Assembly (NCBI GenBank): GCA_963761005.1
Contig: CAVXFK010000027.1
Span: forward strand, 620,001-684,000
DNA length: 64,000 nucleotides
Direction: 5' to 3'
Source of the DNA: DASWJZ01 sp963761005
GTDB lineage: Bacteria; Pseudomonadota; Alphaproteobacteria; Rhizobiales; Afifellaceae
Positions within the stretch are counted from its first letter, which is position 1. Each line of letters begins with the position of its first letter. Positions 57,063 through 64,000 of this stretch are shown here, piece by piece. Below the pieces are notes generated by a model, which searched no databases, was not told the origin of the DNA, and saw nothing but the letters and a program-made list of their open reading frames with translations. The position numbers were made by a program, and so were the translations under genes.

Positions 57063-58294
57063 GTTGCGCAGCCGGCCGGCTTCCTGAGACCGCCTCCGAT
57101 TTGGCGAAAGACGCGTTGACAGAGGTCATTCTCATCACGGCGGATTATCCTGGCGATCACGCCCCAACGGATCGCGGCGTCGCGCCGGTTGTGGAGCCGG
57201 ACGATTTTGGCGCGATCCGCCCCGAGGAGGTGTTCGCCCGATCCTCTCGCCTTTCCACGGTGGCCTTGGAATGACCGGCGCCATGATATCGGCGCTCGCG
57301 CAGTGGGCGCGTCTGGAAGCTTGGCGGCTCGCTGCCGTCTACGGCGTACTCCTGGTTCTGCTGATGCTCTGGCCGTACGACTTCACCTGCGTGGTCTGCC
57401 GGAATGACGTGAAATGGGTGCCTCAAGGGGAGGGCATCGCATTCGCCTCGCATGGCATTCTGCGGAGCATTTCGCCGCCCGCGGCATTGGGCCGACGGAT
57501 CGCGGCCGCAAACCGCTTCTCGGTCGAAACCTGGGCGGCTGCCGCCGCGCCGGATCGGACAGGGCCGGCGCGGATCGTGTCCTATTCCTGGGACCCGTTC
57601 CATCGCAACTTCACGATCGGGCAGGACAATTCGGATCTTGTCGTCCGTGTTCGTATGGACAAGCACGATCCGAACGGCATGGCGGAAGAGATGCACATCC
57701 CCGGCGTCTTCGCGACTGGCGGGATGAGGCACATCGTCATGATGTACGATGGGGCCAGCCGCTGCGTCTATGTTGATGGTGAGCAGAGGGAATGTCTGCC
57801 GGCCCCTGGCGCTTCACTCGCAAGCTGGAACATCAGCTACCCCCTCCTGTTCGGCAACGAGCGGACAGGAGATCGCCCCTGGCTCGGTCGTCTTGCACGC
57901 GTGGCGGTTTTCGATCGCGCCTTGACACTCTCGGAAGTCAGGGATCGATACCGCGCGGGTATTGGCGCCAAGGAGAGCGGCGGCCCGGTGGCCCTGTTCA
58001 CATTTGCCGAGGGGGCCGGTCGCGTCGCGCATGACACGGGCGGCCTGCGCCCCGCTGCTGACATGCAGCTTCCACGAACGTTCATCAACGATGCCAACCT
58101 GCCGTTCAAGCTGGAGGCGCGCGCTGAGTCCGACTTCTTTGAGAATCTCCTGCTTTTCTTCCCGCTCGGGCTCCTGCTCGGCGTGGGATTCCTCAGCCGA
58201 ACAGCCTCCAGCTACCGTGCATTCGCGGCCTCATTATTCGTGGCGGCTATCACCTGCGGCGTCTTAGAGCTTCTGCAGATGTTCGTGGCAGGCA
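57063..58294 (+). repeat. Full-length copy of the duplicated LamG-VanZ segment
   Basis: This is the parent copy of the internally deleted repeat at 41748-42106. The shared 5' block extends 208 bases upstream of the gene start, so the promoter region was duplicated as well. That upstream part encodes a short frame ending DDFGAIRPEEVFA in both copies, with no known domain. Confidence 0.9.
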
Positions 58295-58407
58295 GGACGT
58301 CCTCGCTGTTCGACTTGGCAAGCGGGGTGGTCGGCGCGGTAAGCGGCGGCGTCATCGCCGTGGCGATACGACCGAGAATGGCCAACACGCCTGTATCATC
58401 GGGCTGA
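57271..58407 (+). CDS. VanZ-like membrane protein with an inserted LamG (concanavalin-type) domain
   Basis: 378 residues. One N-terminal membrane segment (VYGVLLVLLMLWPYDF) is followed by a soluble LamG-like beta-sandwich of about residues 70-240 (RFSVETWAAAAAPDRTGPAR, MRHIVMMYDGASRCVYVDGE, GRLARVAVFDRALTLSEVRD), then three membrane segments typical of the VanZ fold (NLLLFFPLGLLLGVGFL, AFAASLFVAAITCGVLELLQ, and the FDLASGVVGAVSGGVIAVAI end). The LamG domain would lie in the periplasm and could bind glycans. The family is linked to envelope or polysaccharide functions; the exact role is unknown. Confidence 0.8.
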   Translation: MTGAMISALAQWARLEAWRLAAVYGVLLVLLMLWPYDFTCVVCRNDVKWVPQGEGIAFASHGILRSISPPAALGRRIAAANRFSVETWAAAAAPDRTGPARIVSYSWDPFHRNFTIGQDNSDLVVRVRMDKHDPNGMAEEMHIPGVFATGGMRHIVMMYDGASRCVYVDGEQRECLPAPGASLASWNISYPLLFGNERTGDRPWLGRLARVAVFDRALTLSEVRDRYRAGIGAKESGGPVALFTFAEGAGRVAHDTGGLRPAADMQLPRTFINDANLPFKLEARAESDFFENLLLFFPLGLLLGVGFLSRTASSYRAFAASLFVAAITCGVLELLQMFVAGRTSSLFDLASGVVGAVSGGVIAVAIRPRMANTPVSSG

Positions 58408-58477
58408 CTCAAGGCCGGTCAGTCTCGATGGTCCGACGAGTAGTCGCAAGGCGGAGATCAGGCGACCTACTTAACCT

Positions 58478-58522
58478 GACGGGTCGGAAGAAGTCGTGCA
58501 ATGAGGTGATCATCATGCCTTC
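58478..58522 (+). repeat. 45-bp repeat with ribosome site, copy 2
   Basis: The partner of 42644-42688. The ATG at 58515 opens a 15-codon frame (MPSVVTTRLIVSPAY) after GAGGTGATCATC. The two peptides share only the first three residues, so the conserved part is the upstream sequence. Confidence 0.6.
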
Positions 58523-58609
58523 TGTTGTGACGACTCGGCTGATCGTGTCTCCCGCCTATTAAAGGCTAGTGCTGCTGACCGGCCCCCACTGGGTGGTCCG
58601 TTTGCAATG

Positions 58610-59529
58610 TTAGTTTAGGGCTGGCGCTGACGCCAGCGGGAGCATGGCCGGCGAAGCTGAGCGGGATTGCGCGGCCGGCCATGCGGCAAGCGCTGGGATG
58701 AACACCTCCGGCGCGGGAGCCTGATAGCCGATCGATGCATGCGGCCGTACGGCGTTATAGTGGCGACGCCAGCTTTCGATCACGATCTGCGCCTCGCGAA
58801 GTGTGTAGAAGACTTCCCCGTCGAGCAGCTCGTCACGCAAGCGCGCATTGAAGCTTTCGATGAAGCCGTTCTCCCAGGGGCTGCCCGGCGCGATATAGGC
58901 GGTCCTCGCGCCGACGGCTCCGATCCAGTCCTGCACGGCTCTGGCGATGAACTCGGGTCCGTTGTCGGAGCGGATATGCGCAGGGACGCCGCGTAGGATG
59001 AACAGGTCTGAGAGCGCGTCGATCACATCGATGGATTTGAGCCTGCGGGCCACCCGGATGGCCAGGCACTCGTGAGTGAACTCGTCAATGATGTTGAGCA
59101 TGCGGAACTTGCGCCCCTCGTGGGTGCGGTCCTCGACGAAGTCGTAGGACCAGACGTGATTGCGGTGCTCGGCCCTGAGCCGGATGCAGGAGCCGTCGTT
59201 CAGCCAGAGCCGACCGCGCTTCGGCTGCTTTTTGGGAACCTTCAGCCCCTCGCGTCGCCAGATCCGCTCGACCCGCTTGTCGTTGACCAGCCAGCCAGCC
59301 CGGCGCAGCAGCGCGGCGATCTTGCGATAGCCGTAGCGGCCATACTGGCGGGCCAGCTCGACGATGTCGGCCGTCAGCCGCGCTTCATCCTCATGGCCTT
59401 GCGGGATCTTGCGCTGGGTCGAGCGATGCTGGCCGAGCGCCGCACAGGCGCGGCGCTCGGAGACCGACAGCTCGCGCCGAACATGCTCAATGCAGGCGCG
59501 GCGACGCGCGGGGCTTAGAAGTAATGAGA
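58610..59529 (-). pseudogene. IS3-family transposase orfB, N-terminus separated by IS110
   Basis: About 305 residues remain of an rve-type (DDE) integrase: Asp in HVWSYDFVEDRTHEGRKFRM, Asp in HIRSDNGPEFIARA, Glu in WENGFIESFNARLRDELLDG. The HTH region ELSVSERRACAALGQHRSTQ and GRYGYRKIAALLRRAGW lie before it. The catalytic part is intact, but its junction with orfA is interrupted at 59530, so the OrfAB fusion cannot be made. Confidence 0.85.
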
Positions 59530-59581
59530 TGGTCCGCCCCGTCCTCCCGCCGCATCCTGCGGCATGGGCTAACAGAGGAGG

Positions 59582-60637
59582 ATGATCATGATTCGCAACC
59601 GACCCCGAGATGCTTCGGCCTACGGTGTCGATCTCGGCAAGAACCTGTTCCACGTTGTCGGTGTCGATGCGGCCGGCGCTGTGATCCAGAGAGCGAAGTT
59701 CCGTCGCGAGACAGTGCTGACGTTCTTTGAGCGCGCCAACCCAAGCGTCATCGGCATGGAAGCCTGCCCGGGCTCGCAGTGGTTCGCGCGCAAGCTCCAG
59801 GCAATGGGGCACACGGTCCGGATTATTCCGGCTCAGTTCGTGAAGCCTTACGTGAAGTCGAACAAGAACGACACGATCGACGCGGCCGCGATCGCCGAAG
59901 CGGTCACCCGCCCCACGATGCGCTTCGTCGAGGTGAAGACCACCGAGAGGGTCGACCTGCAGGCATTGCATCGGATCCGCGATCAGATGGTGACGAACCG
60001 CACGCGCCTGGTCTGTCAGATGCGTGCCTTCTGCCTCGAGTATGGCGTCGCAATCCATCAGGGTGTGGGCAAGTTCAAAGCCGACCTCCCGCGGGTCCTG
60101 GCCAATGAGGAGAACGACCTCACGCCAATGATGCGTCGGCTCCTCGGAGATCTGTTTGAGGATTTGAAGCACTTGGAAGGCCGCATTGCCGAAGTGTCTC
60201 GCGAGATCGAGGCGATCGCCGCGCAGGATGATCGTGCACGCCGACTAATGACAGTGCCGGGAATTGGGCCTCTGGCGGCGACGGCGATCGTTGCGGCTGC
60301 CGGCGATGGTCGGCAGTTCAGGCGGGCGCGGGATATGGCAGCATGGCTCGGTCTTGTTCCACGCGAGCACTCGACTGGTGGCAAGACGACCCTGTTGGGC
60401 ATTAGCAAGCGAGGGAACCGGTATCTGCGAAGGCTGCTGGTTCATGGCGCCCGATCGTGCGTGACGCACATGGATCGATCGCGTGATCGGCTCGGGGCCT
60501 GGCTCGATGGGCTCGAACGACGCATGCATGGCAACAAGGTCACCGTGGCGCTGGCGGCAAAGGTCGCCCGCATCGCCTGGGTGATCCTTACCCGGCCCGG
60601 TGCTCTCTACGAGCGGCGCCAACCCGCCGCGGCGTAG
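59582..60637 (+). CDS. IS110-family transposase
   Basis: A 351-residue DEDD transposase, intact. The RuvC-like N-terminal domain has the acidic residues in AYGVDLGKNLFHVVGVD, IGMEACPGSQWFARKL and NKNDTIDAAAIAEAV. The C-terminal transposase_20 domain has LMTVPGIGPLAATAIVAAAG and WLGLVPREHSTGGKTTLLG with the catalytic Ser region near SKRGNRYLRRLLVHGA. GGAGG precedes the ATG. It moves by guide-RNA-directed recombination in characterised relatives. As it is undamaged and has both ends, this element may still be active. Confidence 0.93.
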   Translation: MIMIRNRPRDASAYGVDLGKNLFHVVGVDAAGAVIQRAKFRRETVLTFFERANPSVIGMEACPGSQWFARKLQAMGHTVRIIPAQFVKPYVKSNKNDTIDAAAIAEAVTRPTMRFVEVKTTERVDLQALHRIRDQMVTNRTRLVCQMRAFCLEYGVAIHQGVGKFKADLPRVLANEENDLTPMMRRLLGDLFEDLKHLEGRIAEVSREIEAIAAQDDRARRLMTVPGIGPLAATAIVAAAGDGRQFRRARDMAAWLGLVPREHSTGGKTTLLGISKRGNRYLRRLLVHGARSCVTHMDRSRDRLGAWLDGLERRMHGNKVTVALAAKVARIAWVILTRPGALYERRQPAAA

Positions 60638-60639
60638 GC

Positions 60640-60859
60640 CGCCGGACCGGCAGATTGCGAGGTTCGAGGAAGGTGATGACGAGACAGTCGATCGGCGCGT
60701 CGTAAGCTCTGTCAAAAAATCGTGCTCCTGCACGAAGCATTTATTTGAGAACGATGCGCGCGGATCTCATCATGGCCTGGCTGCAACCGCAGTCCACTCG
60801 CGAGAGGCCGGATACATTTAAGCAGACTGTCATCGCAATCACGTTCGCGAGCCTTGCAC
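60640..60859 (+). ncRNA. Candidate bridge/seek guide RNA of the IS110 element
   Basis: The 220 bases between the transposase stop and the right inverted repeat hold no frame of note but are long for an IS end. In IS1111-type elements this end encodes the guide RNA that pairs with target and donor DNA. I did not fold the RNA; the call rests on position and length only. Confidence 0.35.
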
Positions 60860-60910
60860 GGACGGGGCGGACCATACATTGAGAGAAGATCCTTCAAGGC
60901 GACGTTGTCG

Positions 60911-60919
60911 AGCATGGCG
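60911..60919. repeat. Target duplication of the IS256 element, left copy
   Basis: AGCATGGCG stands directly before the IS256 left end and again directly after its right end at 62218-62226. It lies within orfA of the IS3 element (the codons of AML), so the insertion event can be read base by base. Confidence 0.85.
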
Positions 60920-62217
60920 GGGACTGTCGGATATTTTGTGCGCGAGGCCGGTTTCGTCATTGGCCGACGAAGCGCTCGCCGAAGATGACGGCGAACTGGG
61001 TTCTGGCCTCGACCCATTCCGCGGCGGTCGTTTCCATTCCTCGGCGGCGTGGTTGAGAACCAGATATAGCAGCTTCATCGCCGCATCGTCATTGGGGAAG
61101 TGACCGCGGGTTCGAACCGCGCGCCGCAGTTTTGAGTTCAGCGCCTCGATCGCGTTCGTGGTGTAGACGATGCGGCGGACCCCTTCGGGGAAGGCGAAGA
61201 ACGGGCACGACGTGCTCCCAGTTGCGCCGCCAGCTCAGCGCGATGGCCGGGTACTTCTGGCCCCAGGCACCGGCCTCGAACACCTCCAGCGCCTTCATGC
61301 CGGCCGCGGCGTCTTTGGCCCGATAGATCGCCCTGAGCGCCGGCATCGACGGGCTTACGGTCCTTCCACGACACGAACTCAAGCGAATGGCGGATCAGGT
61401 GAACGATGCAGGTCTGCACGACCGTCTCGGGGAAGACCGCGGTGATCGCCTCTGGGAAGCCCTTGAGGCCGTCAACGACGGCGATCAGGATATCGCCGAC
61501 GCCGCGGTTCTTCAGCTCGTTCATCACCCTGAGCCAGAACTTGGCGCCCTCCGTCTGCTCGATCCAGATGCCGAGAATCTCCTTCGTGCCGTCCGCCAGG
61601 ATGCCGAGCGCGATGTAGACGGCCTTGTTCCTGACGAAGCCCTCGTCCCTGATCTTTGACCCGGATGGCGTCGAAGAAGACCAGCGGGTAGCAGGCGTCC
61701 AGCGGCCGGTTCTGCCACTCGGCCACTTCCTCCAGGACGGCATCGGTGACGGCCGAGACCAGGTCCGGCGACACGTCGATGCCGTAGAGTTCCTCAAGGT
61801 GGCCGCGGATCTCGCGCACGCTCATGCCGCGCGCATACATGGAGATGATCTTGTCGTCGAACTCGGGGAAGCGGCGCTGGTATTTGGCGATCAGCTTCGG
61901 ATCGAAGGTGCCGGAGCGATCGCGCGGGATCGTCAGCCGCATCTTCGAGGTGCCTGTCAGAACCGACTTCTTCGAGGCGCCGTTGCGGCGATTGGCGTTG
62001 CCTTCGTCGCGCTCGTCCTCAAGGTGCGCGTCGAGCTCGGCGTTCAGAATCCGCTCCGACAGAGCCTTCTTCAGGTCGTCCAGTAGCCCGTCCTTGGCAA
62101 ACACCTCATCCGGATCGCGGCCGGCAAGCAACTGGTCCAGAACTTCCTTCTCAATAGCCATGTGATGATTTTCCCTTCCATCATCATGGCCTCACGCACA
62201 AAATTCCTGACAGTCCC
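60920..62217 (-). mobile_element. IS256-family insertion sequence
   Basis: A 1298-base element with ends starting GGGACTGTC on both sides and imperfect inverted repeats of about 30 bases, flanked by a 9-bp direct repeat. It contains a broken transposase gene on the minus strand. It was inserted into orfA of the IS3 element. Confidence 0.88.
60957..62161 (-). pseudogene. IS256-family (mutator-type) transposase, multiple frame breaks
   Basis: The gene starts MAIEKEVLDQLLAGRDPDEV and has the expected RNGASKKSVLTGTSKMRLTI and YARGMSVREIRGHLEELYG regions. Breaks follow at about 61655 (extra A in AAA), 61351 and 61203 (each an extra C in a CCC of the coding strand) and again near 61030. Between them the family marks are all present: GIWIEQTEGAKFWLRVMNEL, IAVVDGLKGFPEAI with the second Asp, and CIVHLIRHSLEFVSW. 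As read, it cannot make a full transposase. Confidence 0.85.
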
Positions 62218-62441
62218 AGCATGGCGTCGGCCAGGAGCCGCTTCAGCTTGGCGTTCTCCTCCTGCAGGCTCTTCAACCGCTTCGCCTCCGAGACATCCAT
62301 CCCGCCGAACTTCGCCTTCCAGGCATAGAACGTCGCGCTGCTGATACCGTGCTTGCGGCAGACATCCGCTGTCGACATGCCCGCCTCCTGCTCCCGCAAG
62401 ACGGCGATGACCTGCTCCTCTGTAAACCTCGATCGCTTCAT
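62218..62441 (-). pseudogene. IS3-family orfA, N-terminal part
   Basis: Encodes MKRSRFTEEQVIAVLREQEA and the HTH in STADVCRKHGISSATFYAWK, then the leucine-zipper helix SLQEENAKLKRLLADAML, after which the IS256 insertion begins. The rest of orfA lies at 60875-60919. It pairs with the orfB at 58610-59529. Confidence 0.85.
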
Positions 62442-63319
62442 GGTCCGGTCCTTCCTTCGGTCCGGACTTTAGCCTCATCTGGAGCAAAACGCGGGGGGCA
62501 CAGCAGTTCAAGTTGAGCCGCGAAGGCGCCGGGCGTCAAGTTTCCGAGCGCCGAATGCGGCCGATTTTCATTGTAATCGATCCTCCATTCAATGAGCCGT
62601 TGCCGGGCATCCGCCATGGACAGGAACCAGGAGGCATTCAGGCATTCCTGCCGAACGCGGCTGTTGAACGCTTCGATGTGAGCATTGTCACTGGGTTTTC
62701 CGGGCCGTGAGAAGTCCAGTTCGACCTTGTTCAGGTAGGCCCACTGATCGAGCAGGCGTCCGGCGAACTCCGGGCCATTGTCGACGCGAATGCTCCGCGG
62801 CTTACCCCGGACCCGAGCAATCCGGTCGAGCTCGTCGATGACCTGGTAAGCCCGGAAGTTTGTTCTCGCAGCGGTCGCGAGAGCCTCTCTCGTATGGCAG
62901 TCCACGATGGTCAGGATGCGGAACGGTCTCCCGTCGAAGAGCTTGTCCGACATGAAGTCCATGGCCCAGACATCGTTCCTCGCGTCTGCCTCGGATCGCC
63001 CCGACCGGTAGCGGCATGCCCGCCGCCGCTTCGGGCTGCGCGTGCGGATCGACAGGCCTTCTTCGCTGTAGAGACGGTAGAGACGTTTGTGATTCACCTG
63101 CCAGCCCTCCCGTTGCAGCAGGATATGAAGACGCCGGTAACAGTAGCGCACGCGGCTTCTGCCAGTTCCTTCAGTCGCATCCGCAGTTCCACCGCAGGAT
63201 CGCGCCGCGACGTGTATCGATGGGAAGCCCGCCCGAAGCCATAGCCTGGCACGCTCTGCGCTCCGAAAGCGCGAAGACATCCTGGTAGTGGCGGACAACT
63301 TCGCGGCGACGGACGGGCT
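62442..63319 (-). pseudogene. Second IS3-family transposase orfB, decayed
   Basis: An rve-type transposase of a different IS3 subgroup. RLHILLQREGWQVNHKRLYR, the catalytic NDVWAMDFMSDKLFDGRPFR (Asp), SIRVDNGPEFAGRLLDQWAY (Asp) and SDNAHIEAFNSRVRQECLNA (Glu) are intact. The N-terminal part is spread over three frames between about 63140 and 63320 (VRHYQDVFALSERRAC, GFGRASHRYTSRRDPAVELR, then VRYCYRRLH). The C-terminus reads through to 62438 into the next IS, so this element's end is also lost. Confidence 0.8.
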
Positions 63320-63586
63320 TCACCACTTTCTTCGCAGAGCATCCTGAAGCATGGTCTTGTCGAGCGTCAGATCCGCCACCAGCCGCTTCAGCTTCGAGTT
63401 CTCATCTTCGAGTTGCTTCAGCCGACGGATCTCCGACACGCCCATCCCCGCATAGACCTTCTTCCAGCGCTAAAAGGTGGCCTCCGCAACGCCCATCTTG
63501 CGGCAGATCTCGCCGACCGTCGTACCTGACTCCGCCTGCCTCAGGGCGAAGGCGATCTGCTCGTCTGAAAACCGCTTCTTCGGCAT
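63320..63586 (-). pseudogene. Second IS3-family orfA with nonsense codon
   Basis: An 88-residue orfA: KKRFSDEQIAFALRQAESGT, HTH GEICRKMGVAEATF, then a TAG at 63470-63472 (codon 39) where Tyr is expected, then RWKKVYAGMGVSEIRRLKQL and LDKTMLQDALRRKW. Everything but the one codon is kept. It belongs with the orfB directly downstream. Confidence 0.8.
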
Positions 63587-63769
63587 CGGTACACTCCTCT
63601 CATCGCGGAAATGTACCCAAAGTTCGCACTCAAAGCGGACCAGTTTCTCGGGTCAGGACCCAGAACTTCGGTTCACACCTCGATCTGCACCGGTGATCGT
63701 CGGTAGTTGCAGGCCCCCGATTTGAACCTACACGTTGAACTTCAGGAAAGGATGACTACGTCGGATTCG

Positions 63770-63786
63770 CTCCTCCGCTACCACCG
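63770..63786. repeat. attR: copy of the tRNA-Met 3' end, right boundary of island
   Basis: The same CTCCTCCGCTACCACCG as at 23457-23473, here with no tRNA before it. It marks the probable right end of the island; sequence beyond it appears to be chromosome again. Confidence 0.85.
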
Positions 63787-63874
63787 ATCCTCCGATTTAG
63801 TGATCGCTTGTCCGCGCCCAAGGTTGGAGGTCCGCATCGGCAGCGTCAGACGCCGGGTCGGTGCTCCCAGTGCA

Positions 63875-64000
63875 TTACTCCTGAACAACACGCGACGGTT
63901 CGCCGTCTCCGAGACATATCTCGCAGATCGTGAGGCCATTACTCGTCACCCGCGCCGGGAACACGTCCTTCAGCTTCTCGTCATGGATCGGGATCACGCG
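63875..64000 (-). CDS. C-terminal end of an unidentified protein (partial)
   Basis: The last 41 residues of a gene that starts beyond the window: RVIPIHDEKLKDVFPARVTS, then NGLTICEICLGDGEPSRVVQ and Glu before the TAA. The frame is open to the window edge. Two Cys (CEIC) are present but no family is recognised. It would be the first chromosomal gene to the right of the island. Confidence 0.45.
   Translation of the reverse strand, partial: RVIPIHDEKLKDVFPARVTSNGLTICEICLGDGEPSRVVQE

Larger units (their letters stand above)
59530..60874 (+). mobile_element. IS110/IS1111-family insertion sequence
   Basis: A 1345-base interval bounded by perfect 15-bp inverted repeats (TGGTCCGCCCCGTCC at 59530-59544, complement at 60860-60874). 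It contains one intact transposase gene and a 237-base non-coding right end. Subterminal or terminal inverted repeats of this kind are typical of the IS1111 group. It sits inside an IS3 element. Confidence 0.8.
58576..62441 (-). mobile_element. IS3-family element split by IS110 and IS256 insertions
   Basis: Reading on the minus strand, orfA runs from 62441 to 62218, is cut by the IS256 element (60920-62217), resumes at 60919 to 60875 (LDNVALKDLLS), is cut by the IS110 element (59530-60874), and orfB follows from 59529 to 58610. Without the two insertions one complete IS3 element of about 1.2 kb remains. A remnant of the same element is at 30977-31168. Confidence 0.8.
23473..63770. mobile_element. 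Putative genomic island integrated at tRNA-Met, about 40.3 kb
   Basis: The interval is bounded by 17-bp direct repeats of the tRNA-Met 3' end. It starts with recombinase genes pointing toward the tRNA, contains small HTH genes next to them, and is rich in IS elements and gene remnants, while sequence to the left is conserved core. Cargo includes the giant two-gene operon, the CRP/subtilase/cyclase group, a chvI-like gene and the LamG-VanZ gene. No conjugation or replication genes were seen, so it is not self-transmissible by what is visible. A gene fragment resumes at the far right (63875). Confidence 0.75.

Noticed and set aside
23473..63770. Conjugative element or prophage
   Set aside because: No relaxase, type IV secretion, capsid, portal, terminase, tail or replication gene was found; only recombination genes and cargo are visible.

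Overview
The window is high-GC alphaproteobacterial DNA, most likely Hyphomicrobiales (Rhizobiales). The evidence is a ctrA, chpT, sciP and fliJ cell-cycle/flagellar neighbourhood, a cluster of GANTC (CcrM) sites upstream of ctrA, DUF1134, DUF1153 and DUF3309 proteins, TRAP and FCD-GntR catabolic operons, and a ChvI-type regulator.

Bases 1-23400 look like ordinary chromosome. (a) 1-4104: an ABC transporter ATPase end, a biuret-hydrolase-like cysteine hydrolase, a cupin, an allophanate hydrolase and a GntR regulator; together they suggest uptake and breakdown of a ureide such as biuret. (b) 4342-11465: a thioesterase, KduI, a second GntR, a TRAP transporter (dctP frameshifted), a PHP-fold protein and a vWA-like DUF1194 protein. 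(c) 11482-18768: envelope proteins, then DUF1134, chpT, a CheY-like regulator, ctrA, fliJ, a sulfotransferase/GNAT/aminotransferase operon and sciP. (d) 18932-23172: mnmA (frameshifted), two small membrane proteins, a 2-hydroxyacid dehydrogenase (frameshifted), DUF3309 and a universal stress protein.

A tRNA-Met(CAU) gene at 23394-23470 is the insertion site of an apparent 40.3 kb genomic island. The last 14 bases of the tRNA plus the next 3 (17 bp) are repeated at 63770-63786. Inside the left end is a recombination module: one large serine recombinase, whose frame ends inside the tRNA, and two tyrosine recombinases, with small HTH genes upstream. Then come (i) a giant two-gene operon (31402-41741, proteins of about 2244 and 1200 aa) of unknown function; (ii) a CRP-like regulator with a palindromic operator, a secreted subtilase, a secreted SnoaL-like protein, a secreted two-CxxCH protein and a SAM-cyclase-ATPase-TPR protein, possibly a self-contained cAMP-controlled secretion module; (iii) an orphan chvI-like regulator and a LamG-VanZ membrane protein; (iv) a graveyard of IS6, IS3, IS110, IS256 and IS5 elements, some nested. 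A 15.3 kb-spaced duplication links the end of the giant operon with the LamG-VanZ locus.

Many genes carry a single one-base frame break. A striking share can be repaired by removing one C from a CCC run, mostly in the context GCCC. Errors in the assembled sequence are the simplest explanation for the core genes, while true decay is likely for the IS genes.
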